Program-made: the position numbers and the translations under genes
Assembly: GCA_964637365.1 (NCBI GenBank)
Contig: CAZWWH010000002.1
Coordinates: forward strand, 143,021-207,020
Direction: 5' to 3'
DNA length: 64,000 bases
Origin: Cryptoclostridium sp964637365
GTDB lineage: Bacteria; Bacillota; Dehalobacteriia; UBA7702
Notes under the pieces: generated by a model
Database searches by the model: none
Told to the model about the DNA's origin: nothing
What the model saw: the letters and a program-made list of their open reading frames with translations, nothing else
Part shown: positions 17,032 through 25,707 of the stretch, piece by piece
How the letters are laid out: each line of letters opens with the position of its first letter
Position numbering within the stretch: position 1 is the stretch's first letter

Positions 17032-19668
17032 TTAGATCGCACCAAGCAATTCTTTGGCCTTGGCCATAGCCTCAGCCACTTTTGAGGTATCTTTCCCACC
17101 GGCCTGAGCCATATCGGGACGGCCTCCTCCGCCGCCGCCTACAATGGGAGCAATTACTTTAATCAATTTACCGGCCTGCAGTCCTTTGGCCTGCCAATCC
17201 TTACCGGCTGTTACCACAATGCTGACTTTATTGTTATCAATGGCGAAAAGCACTAAGGCCAAATCCGTACGGCCTTCTTTCAAACGGTCCGCAGTTTCAC
17301 GCAGTCCATTCATATCCATAGTTCCCATATCAGCCACAAGACCTTTGCCGCCGGGAAAATCTTCGATATTTTCCAAGACATTTTGTGCACCGGCTTCAGC
17401 GGCTGCCTGCTTATAACCAGCAATTTCCTTATCTTTTTCCTTTAATTCAGCCAAAAGCCCTTTGACTTTATTGACCAAATCGTCATCTTTCACCTTCAAA
17501 AGGCTGCTCAATTCCGCAAGTTTATCTTCTTCCTGCTGGTAATACCCACGAGCGGCATCACCGGTAACAGCTTCGATACGACGAAGTCCGGCGCCGATAC
17601 TGGATTCGGAAATAATTTTGAAAAGACCAATTTCACCAACGCGAGATACATGAGTGCCACCGCAGAGTTCTTTACTCCAGCCACCGATATCAACGAAACG
17701 AACACGACTGCCGTATTTTTCCCCAAAGAGGGCCATAGCACCTTGAGCCTTGGCTTCTTCCAAATCCATTTCTTTGGTACAGACTTCAGTATCCTTCAAT
17801 ATTTCAGCGTTGACGCGGTCTTCGATTTCCTTTAATTCTTCGGGAGTCACAGCCGAAAAATGGTTAAAGTCAAACCGTAAACGATCCTCTGTTACCAGAG
17901 AACCGGCCTGGTTGGCATGATCCCCCAAGACCTCCCGAAGGGCTTTGTGCATCAAGTGTGTGGCCGTATGGTTTCGCATAGTAGCCTTCCGCAAAGGAAC
18001 CGCCACCTGAACCTGGCAGGTGTCCCCAGCTTTAAGGGAACCGTCAAGTCCTTTTACTTTATGAATATAGATTCCATTGGGAAGCTTAAAAGTGGTGAGA
18101 ATCTCTGCTTTTGCGTCCCCCGCAGTAATGTAGCCGCGATCGCCGACTTGACCGCCCATTTCCGCGTAACAGGGCGTTTGATTGAAAGCGACAAAACCCT
18201 CTTCTCCAGCGGAGAGAACATCAGTTCTAGCTTCACCGATAATAACAGCTTTCACAAAGGCTTCATCGGCCATTGTAGTGTAACCGGTAAACTCTGTTGC
18301 GTCTACATCGCCTAAAAGACCGGACAATACAAGAGCCAATTCTTTTCCAGTCTCAGCGCTGCCGGCCTCTTGAGAGCGGGCACGCTGTTCCGCCATACAT
18401 TGTTCAAAACCGGGAATATCCACAGTCAATCCATGTTCTTCGGCGGCATCTTCTGTCAGGTCAATGGGGAAACCATAGGTATCATAGAGTTGGAAAGCGT
18501 CTTCTCCGCTGATGACCTTTTTACCTTCATTTTGCGCAGCTGCGATTTTATCCTCCACCATTTTCATGCCATCAGCCAAAGTAAGATGGAATCGTTCCTC
18601 TTCGTTGGCAATAACTTTCATGATAAAATCTTGCTTTTCGCGAATTTCCGGGTATTGATCTCCCATGAGATCCACCACCACGGGAACAACTTTGGCCAGG
18701 AATACTCCATCCTTGCCAAGAACTTTGGCAAAACGAACCGCGCGGCGCAAAATGCGGCGCAAAACGTAACCTCTCCCATCATTGGAGGGAAGAACTCCGT
18801 CAGCGATGAGGAAGGTACAGGAACGGGCATGGTCAGCGATAACTCGCATGGGGAAACCACGTTCATCTCTATGATATTCGATATTTGTTTCCTTTTCGAT
18901 GAAGGTAATAAGTTTTTTTAGTAAATCTGTGTCGTAGTTTGAGGGAACATTCTGCAAAATAGAGGCAATGCGTTCTAACCCCATACCAGTATCAATACAG
19001 GGGTTCGGCAGAGGGGTCATATTACCTTTTTCATCCCGGTTGTACTGCATAAATACCAGGTTCCAAATTTCCAGCCAGCGGTCACAGTCACATTTTCCCA
19101 AGCCGCAGTCGGGGCCGCAGGAAAATTCTTCGCCTCGGTCATAGTGAATTTCACTGCAGGGACCACAGGGACCGGTATCGCCCATAGCCCAGAAGTTGTC
19201 CTTTTCACCCAAACGATAAATGCGGTCGGGAGAAACGCCAGCAACTTTCTGCCAAAGCTCACCTGCCTCATCGTCATCGTTATAAATGGTGATGTAAAGG
19301 CGTTCTTTGTCCAGCTTCAGTACTTCAGTCAGGAATTCCCAGGCATAGCCAATGGCTCCTTCTTTGAAATAATCGCCAAAAGAAAAGTTCCCCAACATTT
19401 CAAAAAAAGTATGGTGACGCGCGGTTTTACCAACAGTGTCAAGATCGTTGTGTTTTCCGCCGGCGCGAACGCATTTTTGCGAAGTAGTTGCCCGTTTATA
19501 AGGTCTTTCTTCCAACTCCAAAAAGACATCTTTGAATTGAACCATCCCCGCGTTGGTAAAAAGCAGGGTGGGGTCATTATGAGGTACCAGAGAAGAACTG
19601 GCAACTTTTTGGTGACCTTTACTTTCAAAAAAGTCTAAAAATGCTTTTCTAATTTGATTTCCTTCCAT
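17032..19668 (-). CDS. alaS: Alanyl-tRNA synthetase
   Basis: AlaS charges tRNA-Ala. This 878-residue protein has the full four-part layout: class II catalytic core (residues about 1-240, with GKHNDLD..GKTARHHTFFEMLGNFSFGDYF), tRNA-recognition domain, editing domain with HTATHLMHKALR and CGGTHVSRVGEIG (zinc-binding His/Cys set), and C-terminal C-Ala domain ending with GGGGGGRPDMAQAGG. The length is typical. The leader is short, and no T-box element fits between the promoter and the start. Confidence 0.97.
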   Translation of the reverse strand: MEGNQIRKAFLDFFESKGHQKVASSSLVPHNDPTLLFTNAGMVQFKDVFLELEERPYKRATTSQKCVRAGGKHNDLDTVGKTARHHTFFEMLGNFSFGDYFKEGAIGYAWEFLTEVLKLDKERLYITIYNDDDEAGELWQKVAGVSPDRIYRLGEKDNFWAMGDTGPCGPCSEIHYDRGEEFSCGPDCGLGKCDCDRWLEIWNLVFMQYNRDEKGNMTPLPNPCIDTGMGLERIASILQNVPSNYDTDLLKKLITFIEKETNIEYHRDERGFPMRVIADHARSCTFLIADGVLPSNDGRGYVLRRILRRAVRFAKVLGKDGVFLAKVVPVVVDLMGDQYPEIREKQDFIMKVIANEEERFHLTLADGMKMVEDKIAAAQNEGKKVISGEDAFQLYDTYGFPIDLTEDAAEEHGLTVDIPGFEQCMAEQRARSQEAGSAETGKELALVLSGLLGDVDATEFTGYTTMADEAFVKAVIIGEARTDVLSAGEEGFVAFNQTPCYAEMGGQVGDRGYITAGDAKAEILTTFKLPNGIYIHKVKGLDGSLKAGDTCQVQVAVPLRKATMRNHTATHLMHKALREVLGDHANQAGSLVTEDRLRFDFNHFSAVTPEELKEIEDRVNAEILKDTEVCTKEMDLEEAKAQGAMALFGEKYGSRVRFVDIGGWSKELCGGTHVSRVGEIGLFKIISESSIGAGLRRIEAVTGDAARGYYQQEEDKLAELSSLLKVKDDDLVNKVKGLLAELKEKDKEIAGYKQAAAEAGAQNVLENIEDFPGGKGLVADMGTMDMNGLRETADRLKEGRTDLALVLFAIDNNKVSIVVTAGKDWQAKGLQAGKLIKVIAPIVGGGGGGRPDMAQAGGKDTSKVAEAMAKAKELLGAI

Positions 19669-19701
19669 TGTTAGCCTCCAAAAACATTTCTATGTGAAAA
19701 A

Positions 19702-19716
19702 ATACGAAATTCGTAT
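19702..19716. promoter_or_regulatory. Perfect palindrome in the alaS leader
   Basis: ATACGAA-A-TTCGTAT is a 7-bp perfect inverted repeat around one base, in the transcribed leader between the alaS promoter and its ribosome site. It could be an operator for a repressor or a small mRNA stem. Nothing in the sequence identifies the binding partner. Confidence 0.45.
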
Positions 19717-19732
19717 ATAATCCTATCATGTT

Positions 19733-19761
19733 ATTATAGAATTTTCTTGCATAAATGTCAA
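19733..19761 (-). promoter_or_regulatory. Consensus promoter of alaS
   Basis: On the minus strand TTGACA (19761-19756) and TATAAT (19738-19733) are both perfect and are 17 bases apart. The -35 box overlaps the stop codon of the upstream AI-2E gene. This drives alaS and probably the ireB-to-mltG genes downstream. Confidence 0.88.
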
Positions 19762-20795
19762 TCAGAACCACAAGATACAAATTTTTCATAACAAAAGCGC
19801 AGGATAACTTTTCCTACTGCAGCCACGGGAATCATCAGGACCATACCAAAGAGACCGCCTGCATAGCCCCCTATCAATACCAAAATAATAATGGAAACAG
19901 GATGAAGCCCCACTTGGTCGCCGATGACCCGGGGAGAGACAAAAATATTTTCGAACTGCTGCACCGCAATGAGAAGGATAATCACAAGAATAAAGTGCAC
20001 CTCTGGCTGAAATGAGGCGATAATCAAAATAGGAACTGCACTGAGAAAGGGCCCGAAATATGGAATGATATCCAGAATTCCAGCTAAAGCGCCAAGCATA
20101 AGCGGATAATCCACTCCCAGAATCCACAAACCCAGAAATGTAATAACTCCCACCACCAAAGATACGAAAAGGTTTCCACGAATAAACCCCCAAAGAACAT
20201 CGTTCGTTTCTTTGGCCAACAACAACACGGAGCTTCGATGCTGTGGTGGGAAGATACTAATAAGTCCACCGCCAATTTTCTGATGGTCGCGCAAAAAGTA
20301 ATAAGCCAATACCGGACTAAGCAATAGATAGGTGATTTTTTGCGGAAGCTCCATCATGCGGTTTAGTGTAGTTACCGCGAAGTCACTGGAACGGTCCTGC
20401 CAGAAGGATGTGAAATACCGCTCCAGAGATTGAAAGCCTTCAGCGCCAATGAGATTACGAATTCCCTCAATAACACGTTCCCACATGGCTGATAAGTCTT
20501 CAGTGAGACGAGGCAGCTTGGCCCAAAAGGCAGACAGCTCTCCAAAAAAATAAGGAAGAAATACACAGATTATAAATAAAAATATGGTTCCCACAATGGC
20601 GTATACCAAAAAAATAGACGATTTTACCGGAACACCCCGCTCGCTGAAATGAACTGTCATCGGATATAATAGGTAGGCCATGAGGGCAGCCACCAAGATG
20701 AGCCACAATAAATCATGGAAAATCCAAAAGAGAAATATTGCAATAATGGCGAGACAGGGAAAAAGTATCAAGGAAACGGCCGTCTTTTTTTTCAT
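19758..20795 (-). CDS. AI-2E family transporter
   Basis: This 345-residue membrane protein has two N-terminal spans, a third near residue 60, a soluble helical middle, and the family C-terminal block with GILDIIPYFGPFLSAVP and the QQFENIFVSPRVIGDQVGLHP segment. It is the second member in the window, shorter than the one at 6951. The ribosome site GGGAGTG is present. The transported compound is unknown. Next to alaS such genes are common in Clostridia. Confidence 0.9.
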   Translation of the reverse strand: MKKKTAVSLILFPCLAIIAIFLFWIFHDLLWLILVAALMAYLLYPMTVHFSERGVPVKSSIFLVYAIVGTIFLFIICVFLPYFFGELSAFWAKLPRLTEDLSAMWERVIEGIRNLIGAEGFQSLERYFTSFWQDRSSDFAVTTLNRMMELPQKITYLLLSPVLAYYFLRDHQKIGGGLISIFPPQHRSSVLLLAKETNDVLWGFIRGNLFVSLVVGVITFLGLWILGVDYPLMLGALAGILDIIPYFGPFLSAVPILIIASFQPEVHFILVIILLIAVQQFENIFVSPRVIGDQVGLHPVSIIILVLIGGYAGGLFGMVLMIPVAAVGKVILRFCYEKFVSCGSD

Positions 20796-20825
20796 AACAA
20801 CACTCCCGACTTATTAGAAATAGAA

Positions 20826-20863
20826 AACCCGAAGTGAACAGAGGTTTGCGTTCACTTCGGGTT
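20826..20863 (-). terminator. Terminator of the PRC-barrel operon
   Basis: AACCCGAAGTGAAC and GTTCACTTCGGGTT pair perfectly over 14 bp with a 10-base loop, followed on the minus strand by TTTTCTATTTC. It closes the operon at 20899-21716. Confidence 0.85.
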
Positions 20864-20898
20864 AAGAGGTTTTAACGGCAACTGATAGAAACAGCCGT

Positions 20899-21099
20899 TT
20901 ACATAAGGTCTTCCCAAGTGTGTTTCAAATTTTTCATGAAACACTTTGCTTTTTTTCCCATATGATCGGGGAAGATTAGAACCGCCCCCTTATGTTTTCG
21001 CCCCAAGGAGCCGCTGCCGACATAATCACGGTAAAGATACCCCAGCGCACTGCCGATAAGGAACGCGGAAAAAACGCAAAATTTGTGTTGACTACGCAA
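20899..21099 (-). CDS. Small membrane-associated protein
   Basis: I do not recognise the family. This 66-residue protein has a hydrophobic stretch near the N terminus (FCVFSAFLIGSALGYLY) followed by a positively charged tail, which suggests a single membrane span with a cytoplasmic Lys-rich end. The layout resembles YtxH-like proteins. I use the TTG start at 21099 because GGGAGGTGATC lies directly upstream; an ATG at 21114 overlaps that ribosome site. The site itself overlaps the stop of the zinc-ribbon gene, so the two are translationally coupled. Confidence 0.65.
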   Translation of the reverse strand: MRSQHKFCVFSAFLIGSALGYLYRDYVGSGSLGRKHKGAVLIFPDHMGKKAKCFMKNLKHTWEDLM

Positions 21100-21103
21100 A
21101 AGA

Positions 21104-21259
21104 TCACCTCCCATGAACCGCCATTTTTAGGAGATTACCTTCTTCGGTAATTGAGTAGATTTCCGCAGCATTATTGAATTCCACTTGACAATCCCAACAA
21201 AAATATCGGTTCTCGCCTATCTTCCCCACTTTTCTACTGTTGCATACGGGACAACGCAT
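21104..21259 (-). CDS. Short zinc-ribbon protein (51 residues)
   Basis: A gene below the usual length cut-off. The 51-residue product begins Met-Arg-Cys-Pro-Val-Cys and has a second pair Cys-Trp-Asp-Cys at residues 21-24, so C3-x2-C6-x14-C21-x2-C24 is a compact treble-clef/zinc-ribbon. It has the ribosome site AGGTGATC in front of ATG 21259, and its TGA stop lies within the ribosome site of the next gene. It is flanked on both sides by genes of the same operon with gaps under 5 bases, which strongly supports that it is real. Function is unknown. Confidence 0.75.
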   Translation of the reverse strand: MRCPVCNSRKVGKIGENRYFCWDCQVEFNNAAEIYSITEEGNLLKMAVHGR

Positions 21260-21263
21260 TTGA

Positions 21264-21716
21264 TCACCTACCATTTTTTTGTACTCTAATCTGTTTTTTT
21301 AGCTCTGCCCAAGGACGAAAGGAACGACCTTCGGACAAATCATTCCAAAAGCCTTTGGAGATCTCGCCGCCCTCAATTTGATTTTTTTCATTAAAAACCA
21401 AATCTGAAAGCACCTCTCCTTCAGAAAACATCAGCTCTGCCCGATGTAAAAAATCGCTGCAAAACATTTTACCGCTGCCGGGCTGATTCGTTTCCAGGGG
21501 AGAATCGGATGATTTCACAATAATACCGTCTCGATAAATCTTTAAAATTTCTGAAATAGGAATCAACGTATGCCATCCTTTGGTCATTGATTTTTCTAAG
21601 ACGACGCCAGCCATAACACCTTCTTTTAAATTTAAATAGCACTGGGAAACATGGCCAAGTAACGTACCCTCCTGCCAGGAAAACACTGGCAGCCCACAGA
21701 TTTCTCTACCTTTCAT
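21264..21716 (-). CDS. PRC-barrel domain protein
   Basis: This 150-residue protein starts with the PRC-barrel pattern (KGREICGLPVFSWQEGTLLGHVSQCYLN) and has a second, weaker beta-barrel-like half (MFSEGEVLSDLVFNEKNQIEGGEIS near residues 95-125). PRC-barrels occur in ribosome maturation (RimM), photosynthetic reaction centres and many small Bacillota proteins of unknown role. It is the first gene of a three-gene operon with the zinc ribbon and the small membrane protein. Confidence 0.78.
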   Translation of the reverse strand: MKGREICGLPVFSWQEGTLLGHVSQCYLNLKEGVMAGVVLEKSMTKGWHTLIPISEILKIYRDGIIVKSSDSPLETNQPGSGKMFCSDFLHRAELMFSEGEVLSDLVFNEKNQIEGGEISKGFWNDLSEGRSFRPWAELKKQIRVQKNGR

Positions 21717-21796
21717 AAGAGTTCTCCGTTCTTTTTTTATAACTTGCCCAATTTTTATATGTTTTAACCAGATTTAACCAAAAAATTACGGAACAA

Positions 21797-21822
21797 AAAA
21801 GGACGATATGACATCGTCCTTT
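21797..21822 (-). terminator. Terminator of the SH3-amidase gene
   Basis: GGACGAT (21801-21807) and ATCGTCC (21813-21819) pair over 7 bp, with A/T flanks extending the stem, and a run of six T on the minus strand follows. It lies 20 bases after the amidase stop. Confidence 0.8.
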
Positions 21823-21838
21823 TAATTTTTCAATATCC

Positions 21839-23185
21839 TTATTTACCGTAATAGGAAAGAATCCCTTTGGCAATGGCTTTTGCCGCTTTTTCTTGGACAG
21901 CTTCATCGGCCAGGAGTTTTTCCTCTGTAGGATTGGTAATAAACATCAATTCTGTGAGAATTGAGGGCATCGTTGAACCTTTTAAAACAGTGTAACTAGC
22001 AGTATTAACGCCACGATTCGTACGCCCTAAATCAGCAACAAGGTTTTGCTGAACGGCTGTTGCAAGTTTTTTACGATTGGCAGCCAAGTTACTATCAATG
22101 GGATCCGCGGTAGTACCGCCATAGTAATATGTTTCAATGCCGCTGACCGATTCCGTTAAATAAGAATTACAGTGGATGGAAATAAACAAATCAGCCTTGA
22201 AATTGTTGGCAATTTCATAACGGTTTGTCAAGGTCATAACGCCGGTATCTTTGGCTCGAGTCATGGAAACATCTGCACCTTCATATTCCAGATGGGCTTT
22301 TAAATACTTCGCAACTGCCAGGGTGACATCTTTCTCTTTGGTACCACCGGGACCGATGGCGCCGGAATCCAAGGCTGTGGAGGTCGCCGATTTATAACTA
22401 CCGTGTCCGGGATCAATAACAATCTTAATACCAGCCAGCTTTTTTACATGATTAACCATCACTACCAAGTCAGAACGAATATATCCTTTTACACCATTGA
22501 CCGCAACGTAATACCATATGGCGCCATTGGCATCGGCAGTCTGCCCATGCACAGTCATAACGGTTCCATTGGTCACAGAAGTAACTTTTGTATAGCTTGT
22601 CCCTGGGCCACTTCTCACGTTGGCATTGGTAATTGCTTTTACCAATGTATCGGGAATAATATCTACAGGATCGCTGGTATCAATTAATACTTTGGCTGGA
22701 GTCTTTAATGATTCTTTATGGAGATACCCCACGGTTTCACTACCATAAACAGAAATACGGAACCAATTCCCGTCATATCCTGTCAAAGAAACCTCTGTAT
22801 TAACAGATAACAGTGCGAGTCCTTCATCAGAAACATCCATAGTTTCGCGAACAGTGGCGCCAGGAAATGTGGCAATATAGGCGGAGGTTGGCTTTAAATT
22901 GATATAATCCTTATGAACGTACCCGAAAATATTATCCTTAAAAGGAACTTTATACCAATTCCCTTCCATTTCGATAGGATACAGTACGGTTCCTTTCGGC
23001 AAGGTGATTACCGTATTGGCATTTGGATCCGGTTTTTCTCTAATAGGGAAATCATCCCTAGGGGTTTCCACACTATATGGCAACATTTCCGCCGACACGG
23101 AGGTCGAAGAAAACGCAAAAAATGCACCTGCAATCATAAAAGAAATCAAAAAGAATAAAGCAAATTGCTTTGATGCTTTCTTCAT
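21839..23185 (-). CDS. Secreted N-acetylmuramoyl-L-alanine amidase with SH3 domains
   Basis: This 448-residue enzyme cuts the amide bond between MurNAc and the stem peptide. It has a signal peptide (residues about 1-32, ending SVSA), three bacterial SH3 repeats (about 33-245; the third, NVRSGPGTSYTKV, is the clearest), and an Amidase_3 catalytic domain (about 255-448) with the zinc ligands in DPGHG, KEKDV and SIHCN and the catalytic Glu in LTELMFITNP. All ligands are present. The gene stands alone. Confidence 0.94.
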   Translation of the reverse strand: MKKASKQFALFFLISFMIAGAFFAFSSTSVSAEMLPYSVETPRDDFPIREKPDPNANTVITLPKGTVLYPIEMEGNWYKVPFKDNIFGYVHKDYINLKPTSAYIATFPGATVRETMDVSDEGLALLSVNTEVSLTGYDGNWFRISVYGSETVGYLHKESLKTPAKVLIDTSDPVDIIPDTLVKAITNANVRSGPGTSYTKVTSVTNGTVMTVHGQTADANGAIWYYVAVNGVKGYIRSDLVVMVNHVKKLAGIKIVIDPGHGSYKSATSTALDSGAIGPGGTKEKDVTLAVAKYLKAHLEYEGADVSMTRAKDTGVMTLTNRYEIANNFKADLFISIHCNSYLTESVSGIETYYYGGTTADPIDSNLAANRKKLATAVQQNLVADLGRTNRGVNTASYTVLKGSTMPSILTELMFITNPTEEKLLADEAVQEKAAKAIAKGILSYYGK

Positions 23186-23267
23186 AATTTTTCTCCTAAA
23201 TGTGATTTTTTTAATTATAACATAAGAAAGTAAAAAAACAAAGAGCCAGGTTTTTAAAAATCATAAA

Positions 23268-23294
23268 AAAAGAGAGGTAAAAACCTCTCTTTTT
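23268..23294 (-). terminator. Terminator after the Cys-rich protein gene
   Basis: AGAGAGGT-AAAA-ACCTCTCT is a perfect 8-bp stem with a 4-base loop. Runs of A and T on both sides give a T-tract in either direction. It lies 15 bases after the minus-strand stop at 23309. Confidence 0.82.
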
Positions 23295-23308
23295 CGCAGT
23301 ATTTGTCA

Positions 23309-23620
23309 TTATTTTTCCAGTTTCAAGGTGACATCGGCAGGCAAAGCCATATTGGCGCCTACCTCAATGGTTTTCATAATGGCCATGGGAACAGGACAAG
23401 CGCCGTGCGGACAAGTTTTCCGGCAGGCTTCATAAATCACACCGGTACCCACTTTTTCAAAGCAAGTCATCATGCCGTCAATGGTACCGATTTCCTCAGA
23501 CAAACCGTCGTAATGAGGGCATTCTGAGTCGATAAGCACCTCCATCATACCATCCTTTTCTTGGGTCTTGATTTCTGTCGTCATACCGCAAACGCCCGCT
23601 TCAATACATCCTTTTGCCAT
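23309..23620 (-). CDS. Conserved Cys-rich protein of unknown function
   Basis: A 103-residue soluble protein with seven Cys residues: an N-terminal GCIEAGVCGMTT, then SECPHYDGLSEEI, MTCFEKVG, and a CRKTCPHGACPVP cluster near residues 66-78. The Cys-Pro-His pattern suggests a metal or Fe-S site. I believe it matches a small Bacillota family recently given a DUF number (possibly DUF6951), but I cannot verify this. The start at 23620 has GGAAGGA upstream. It stands alone. Confidence 0.7.
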   Translation of the reverse strand: MAKGCIEAGVCGMTTEIKTQEKDGMMEVLIDSECPHYDGLSEEIGTIDGMMTCFEKVGTGVIYEACRKTCPHGACPVPMAIMKTIEVGANMALPADVTLKLEK

Positions 23621-23811
23621 AAAAATCCTTCCTTTCTGTATTCTTATCCTAAAAATTTTACCTTTCAATTAGAACAATTATAGCATGTTACGGACAGAAA
23701 AAAAGAACTTTTTTAAGATAGAGTTGTAATATTATGTCGCTTCTTTCGGAAAAATTAATTACTAAAGAAGAGAAATCATATCAAAAATTATGACTTTTTA
23801 GAGATAATAGT

Positions 23812-23840
23812 TTGACAATTTAGTAGTTTCACAGTATATT
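23812..23840 (+). promoter_or_regulatory. Promoter of putP
   Basis: TTGACA (23812-23817) and TATATT (23835-23840) are separated by 17 bases. The putP ATG is 53 bases downstream with AGAAAGAAGG in front. Confidence 0.82.
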
Positions 23841-23892
23841 AATAACTAACTGTTTTTATTAATAAAGCGTAAAACAAGAAAGAAGGTTTCGT

Positions 23893-25362
23893 ATGGGTGA
23901 GATTGTTGCATTTATTCTGTATTTTATCTTGATTTTGGGAATTGGCTTATATTTTTTCGCAAAAACAAAAAATGGCGCCAACAGCTACTTCCTCGGTGAC
24001 CGTCAAATGAATAAGTGGGTTGTCGCCATGAGCGCTCAATCCTCAGATATGAGTGGTTGGCTCTTAATGGGGTTGCCTGGTTCCATATTTGCTTTTGGAA
24101 TGGGAAAAGTATGGATTGCCGTTGGTTTGGCCATTGGAACCTATTTAAACTGGCTCTTTACCGCAGAACGTCTCCGCCGTTTTACGGAAGTGGCTGGCAA
24201 TGCCATTACAATCCCCGAATACTTACAGAATCGTTTCAAAACCTCCAGTAAAGCATTACGCATCATCAGCGCGATTGTTTTTTTCGTCTGCTTTACGGTT
24301 TATGCCGCTTCCGCCTTCAAAGCAGGAGGTATGGTATTTAGTACGGTATTTCATGTTTCCTTTAATACCGCCACAATTATTTTCTCTATCATCGTATTGG
24401 CATACACTTTCCTCGGGGGATTCCAAGCCGTTTGTTGGACTGACTTCGTACAAGGTCTTTTGATGCTGTTTGCCATTCTCTTGGCGCCAATTTTCGCCTA
24501 CTTCGCAATGAACGGCATTGATTCCGGTTTCTTTGCAAGTATCGATCCCCATTTCCTCAGTGCAGTTCCTGGCGGACGATTTAGCTATTCGGCCTTTGCC
24601 ACTATTATTTCAGGCTTGGCCTGGGGGTTAGGCTATTTCGGTATGCCCCATATCTTGGTACGTTTTATGTCCATTAAAAACCCTCAGGAAATTAAGGATT
24701 CCCGTCGCATTGCCACGATTTGGGTGATTTTCGCATTAGGAGGCGCGGTGGCTGTCGGGCTTATTGGCCGTGCATTCCTCCCTGAACTGATTGACGGAAA
24801 TTCTGAGTATGTTTTCGTTGAAATGGTAAGAAAGCTCTTCCCGCCCTTCATTGCGGGGATTCTCCTTTCCGCCATCATCGCAGCTTCCATGAGCACTGCT
24901 GACTCCCAATTATTGGTTGCATCTTCAGCATTTACCAGTGACGTTTACAAACCGATTATCCGCAAAGAAGCTACCGACAAAGAGATGATTTGGGTTGGCC
25001 GTATGGTAGTTTTAATTATCGCTATTGTGGCGTTCTTCATGGCAATTAACCCCAACAGCAAGAATATTATGGGTTTGGTTGAAAATGCCTGGGCTGGCTT
25101 TGGCGCTTCCTTTGGCCCCGTTGTTATCCTGTCCTTGTACTGGAAACGTCTCACTAACCGCGGCGCTATTTGTGGTATTGTATTGGGCGGCGTTACCGTT
25201 TTCCTCTGGATTTTCCTTGGTCTTTCTACAAGCACCCAGCTCTACGAAATTATCCCTGGCTTTGCCATGGGTATGCTTGGTGCCCTGGTCGGTTCTCTGA
25301 CGGACAAAAAGCCATCTCAGGAAGTTCTGGATATGTGCGACGAAGCAATGGCCAAAAACTAA
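23893..25362 (+). CDS. putP: Sodium/proline symporter
   Basis: This 489-residue SSS-family transporter imports L-proline with Na+. About 13 membrane spans are visible. The family signatures are present: SAQSSDMSGWLLMGLPG near residue 50 (Ser-rich substrate/Na site of TM2), the LGYFGMPHILVRFM block, and AAIMSTADSQLL-like SMSTADSQLLVASSAFTSDVY near residue 335. The length matches PutP. It stands alone with its own promoter and terminator. Proline and, in some relatives, other osmolytes could be the substrate. Confidence 0.93.
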   Translation: MGEIVAFILYFILILGIGLYFFAKTKNGANSYFLGDRQMNKWVVAMSAQSSDMSGWLLMGLPGSIFAFGMGKVWIAVGLAIGTYLNWLFTAERLRRFTEVAGNAITIPEYLQNRFKTSSKALRIISAIVFFVCFTVYAASAFKAGGMVFSTVFHVSFNTATIIFSIIVLAYTFLGGFQAVCWTDFVQGLLMLFAILLAPIFAYFAMNGIDSGFFASIDPHFLSAVPGGRFSYSAFATIISGLAWGLGYFGMPHILVRFMSIKNPQEIKDSRRIATIWVIFALGGAVAVGLIGRAFLPELIDGNSEYVFVEMVRKLFPPFIAGILLSAIIAASMSTADSQLLVASSAFTSDVYKPIIRKEATDKEMIWVGRMVVLIIAIVAFFMAINPNSKNIMGLVENAWAGFGASFGPVVILSLYWKRLTNRGAICGIVLGGVTVFLWIFLGLSTSTQLYEIIPGFAMGMLGALVGSLTDKKPSQEVLDMCDEAMAKN

Positions 25363-25436
25363 AAAGCATTTATTATCTGCACCCTAAGAGATGCACAATG
25401 GGTGCGCTCATAAAATAGCATAAAATTGTTTCCGGA

Positions 25437-25467
25437 AAACGGCGTAGCTTTGGCTATGCCGTTTTTT
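25437..25467 (+). terminator. Terminator of putP
   Basis: AACGGCGTAGC and GCTATGCCGTT form a stem with a 4-base TTTG loop and one G-T pair, followed by T6 (25462-25467). It is about 75 bases after the putP stop. A weaker GCACCC/GGGTGC hairpin lies between them. Confidence 0.85.
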
Positions 25468-25477
25468 GGGGGGGGGG
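25468..25477 (+). repeat. G10 homopolymer tract
   Basis: Ten G residues follow directly on the T6 of the putP terminator. Such a tract is rare in this AT-rich sequence and is prone to slippage. The stretch from 25478 to about 25640 that follows contains no gene I can see; a weak promoter (TTTATT 25643-25648, 17 bases, TATAAT 25666-25671) precedes the next locus. Confidence 0.7.
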
Positions 25478-25707
25478 TAAAGCAGACAAGATGGTTTTGC
25501 CGCGCCTAAAAATTCTTACTTGCTCATCAATAGTGACATAAATTTTACACACAAGTAGCACAACGGACAATATTTAAGAATGCATAAGTAAAATCGCTGT
25601 TCTAGTGTTGGAGCAATTCAGGAAATATTAGATTTTCATCTCTTTATTTTATTCAGTTTCCCGTATATAATAATCTAGATAGGACTTGAAGAAAGGATGG
25701 AAACATC

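Noticed and set aside
17032..19757. T-box riboswitch upstream of alaS
   Set aside because: Less than 65 bases lie between promoter and start, with no specifier loop or T-box sequence.
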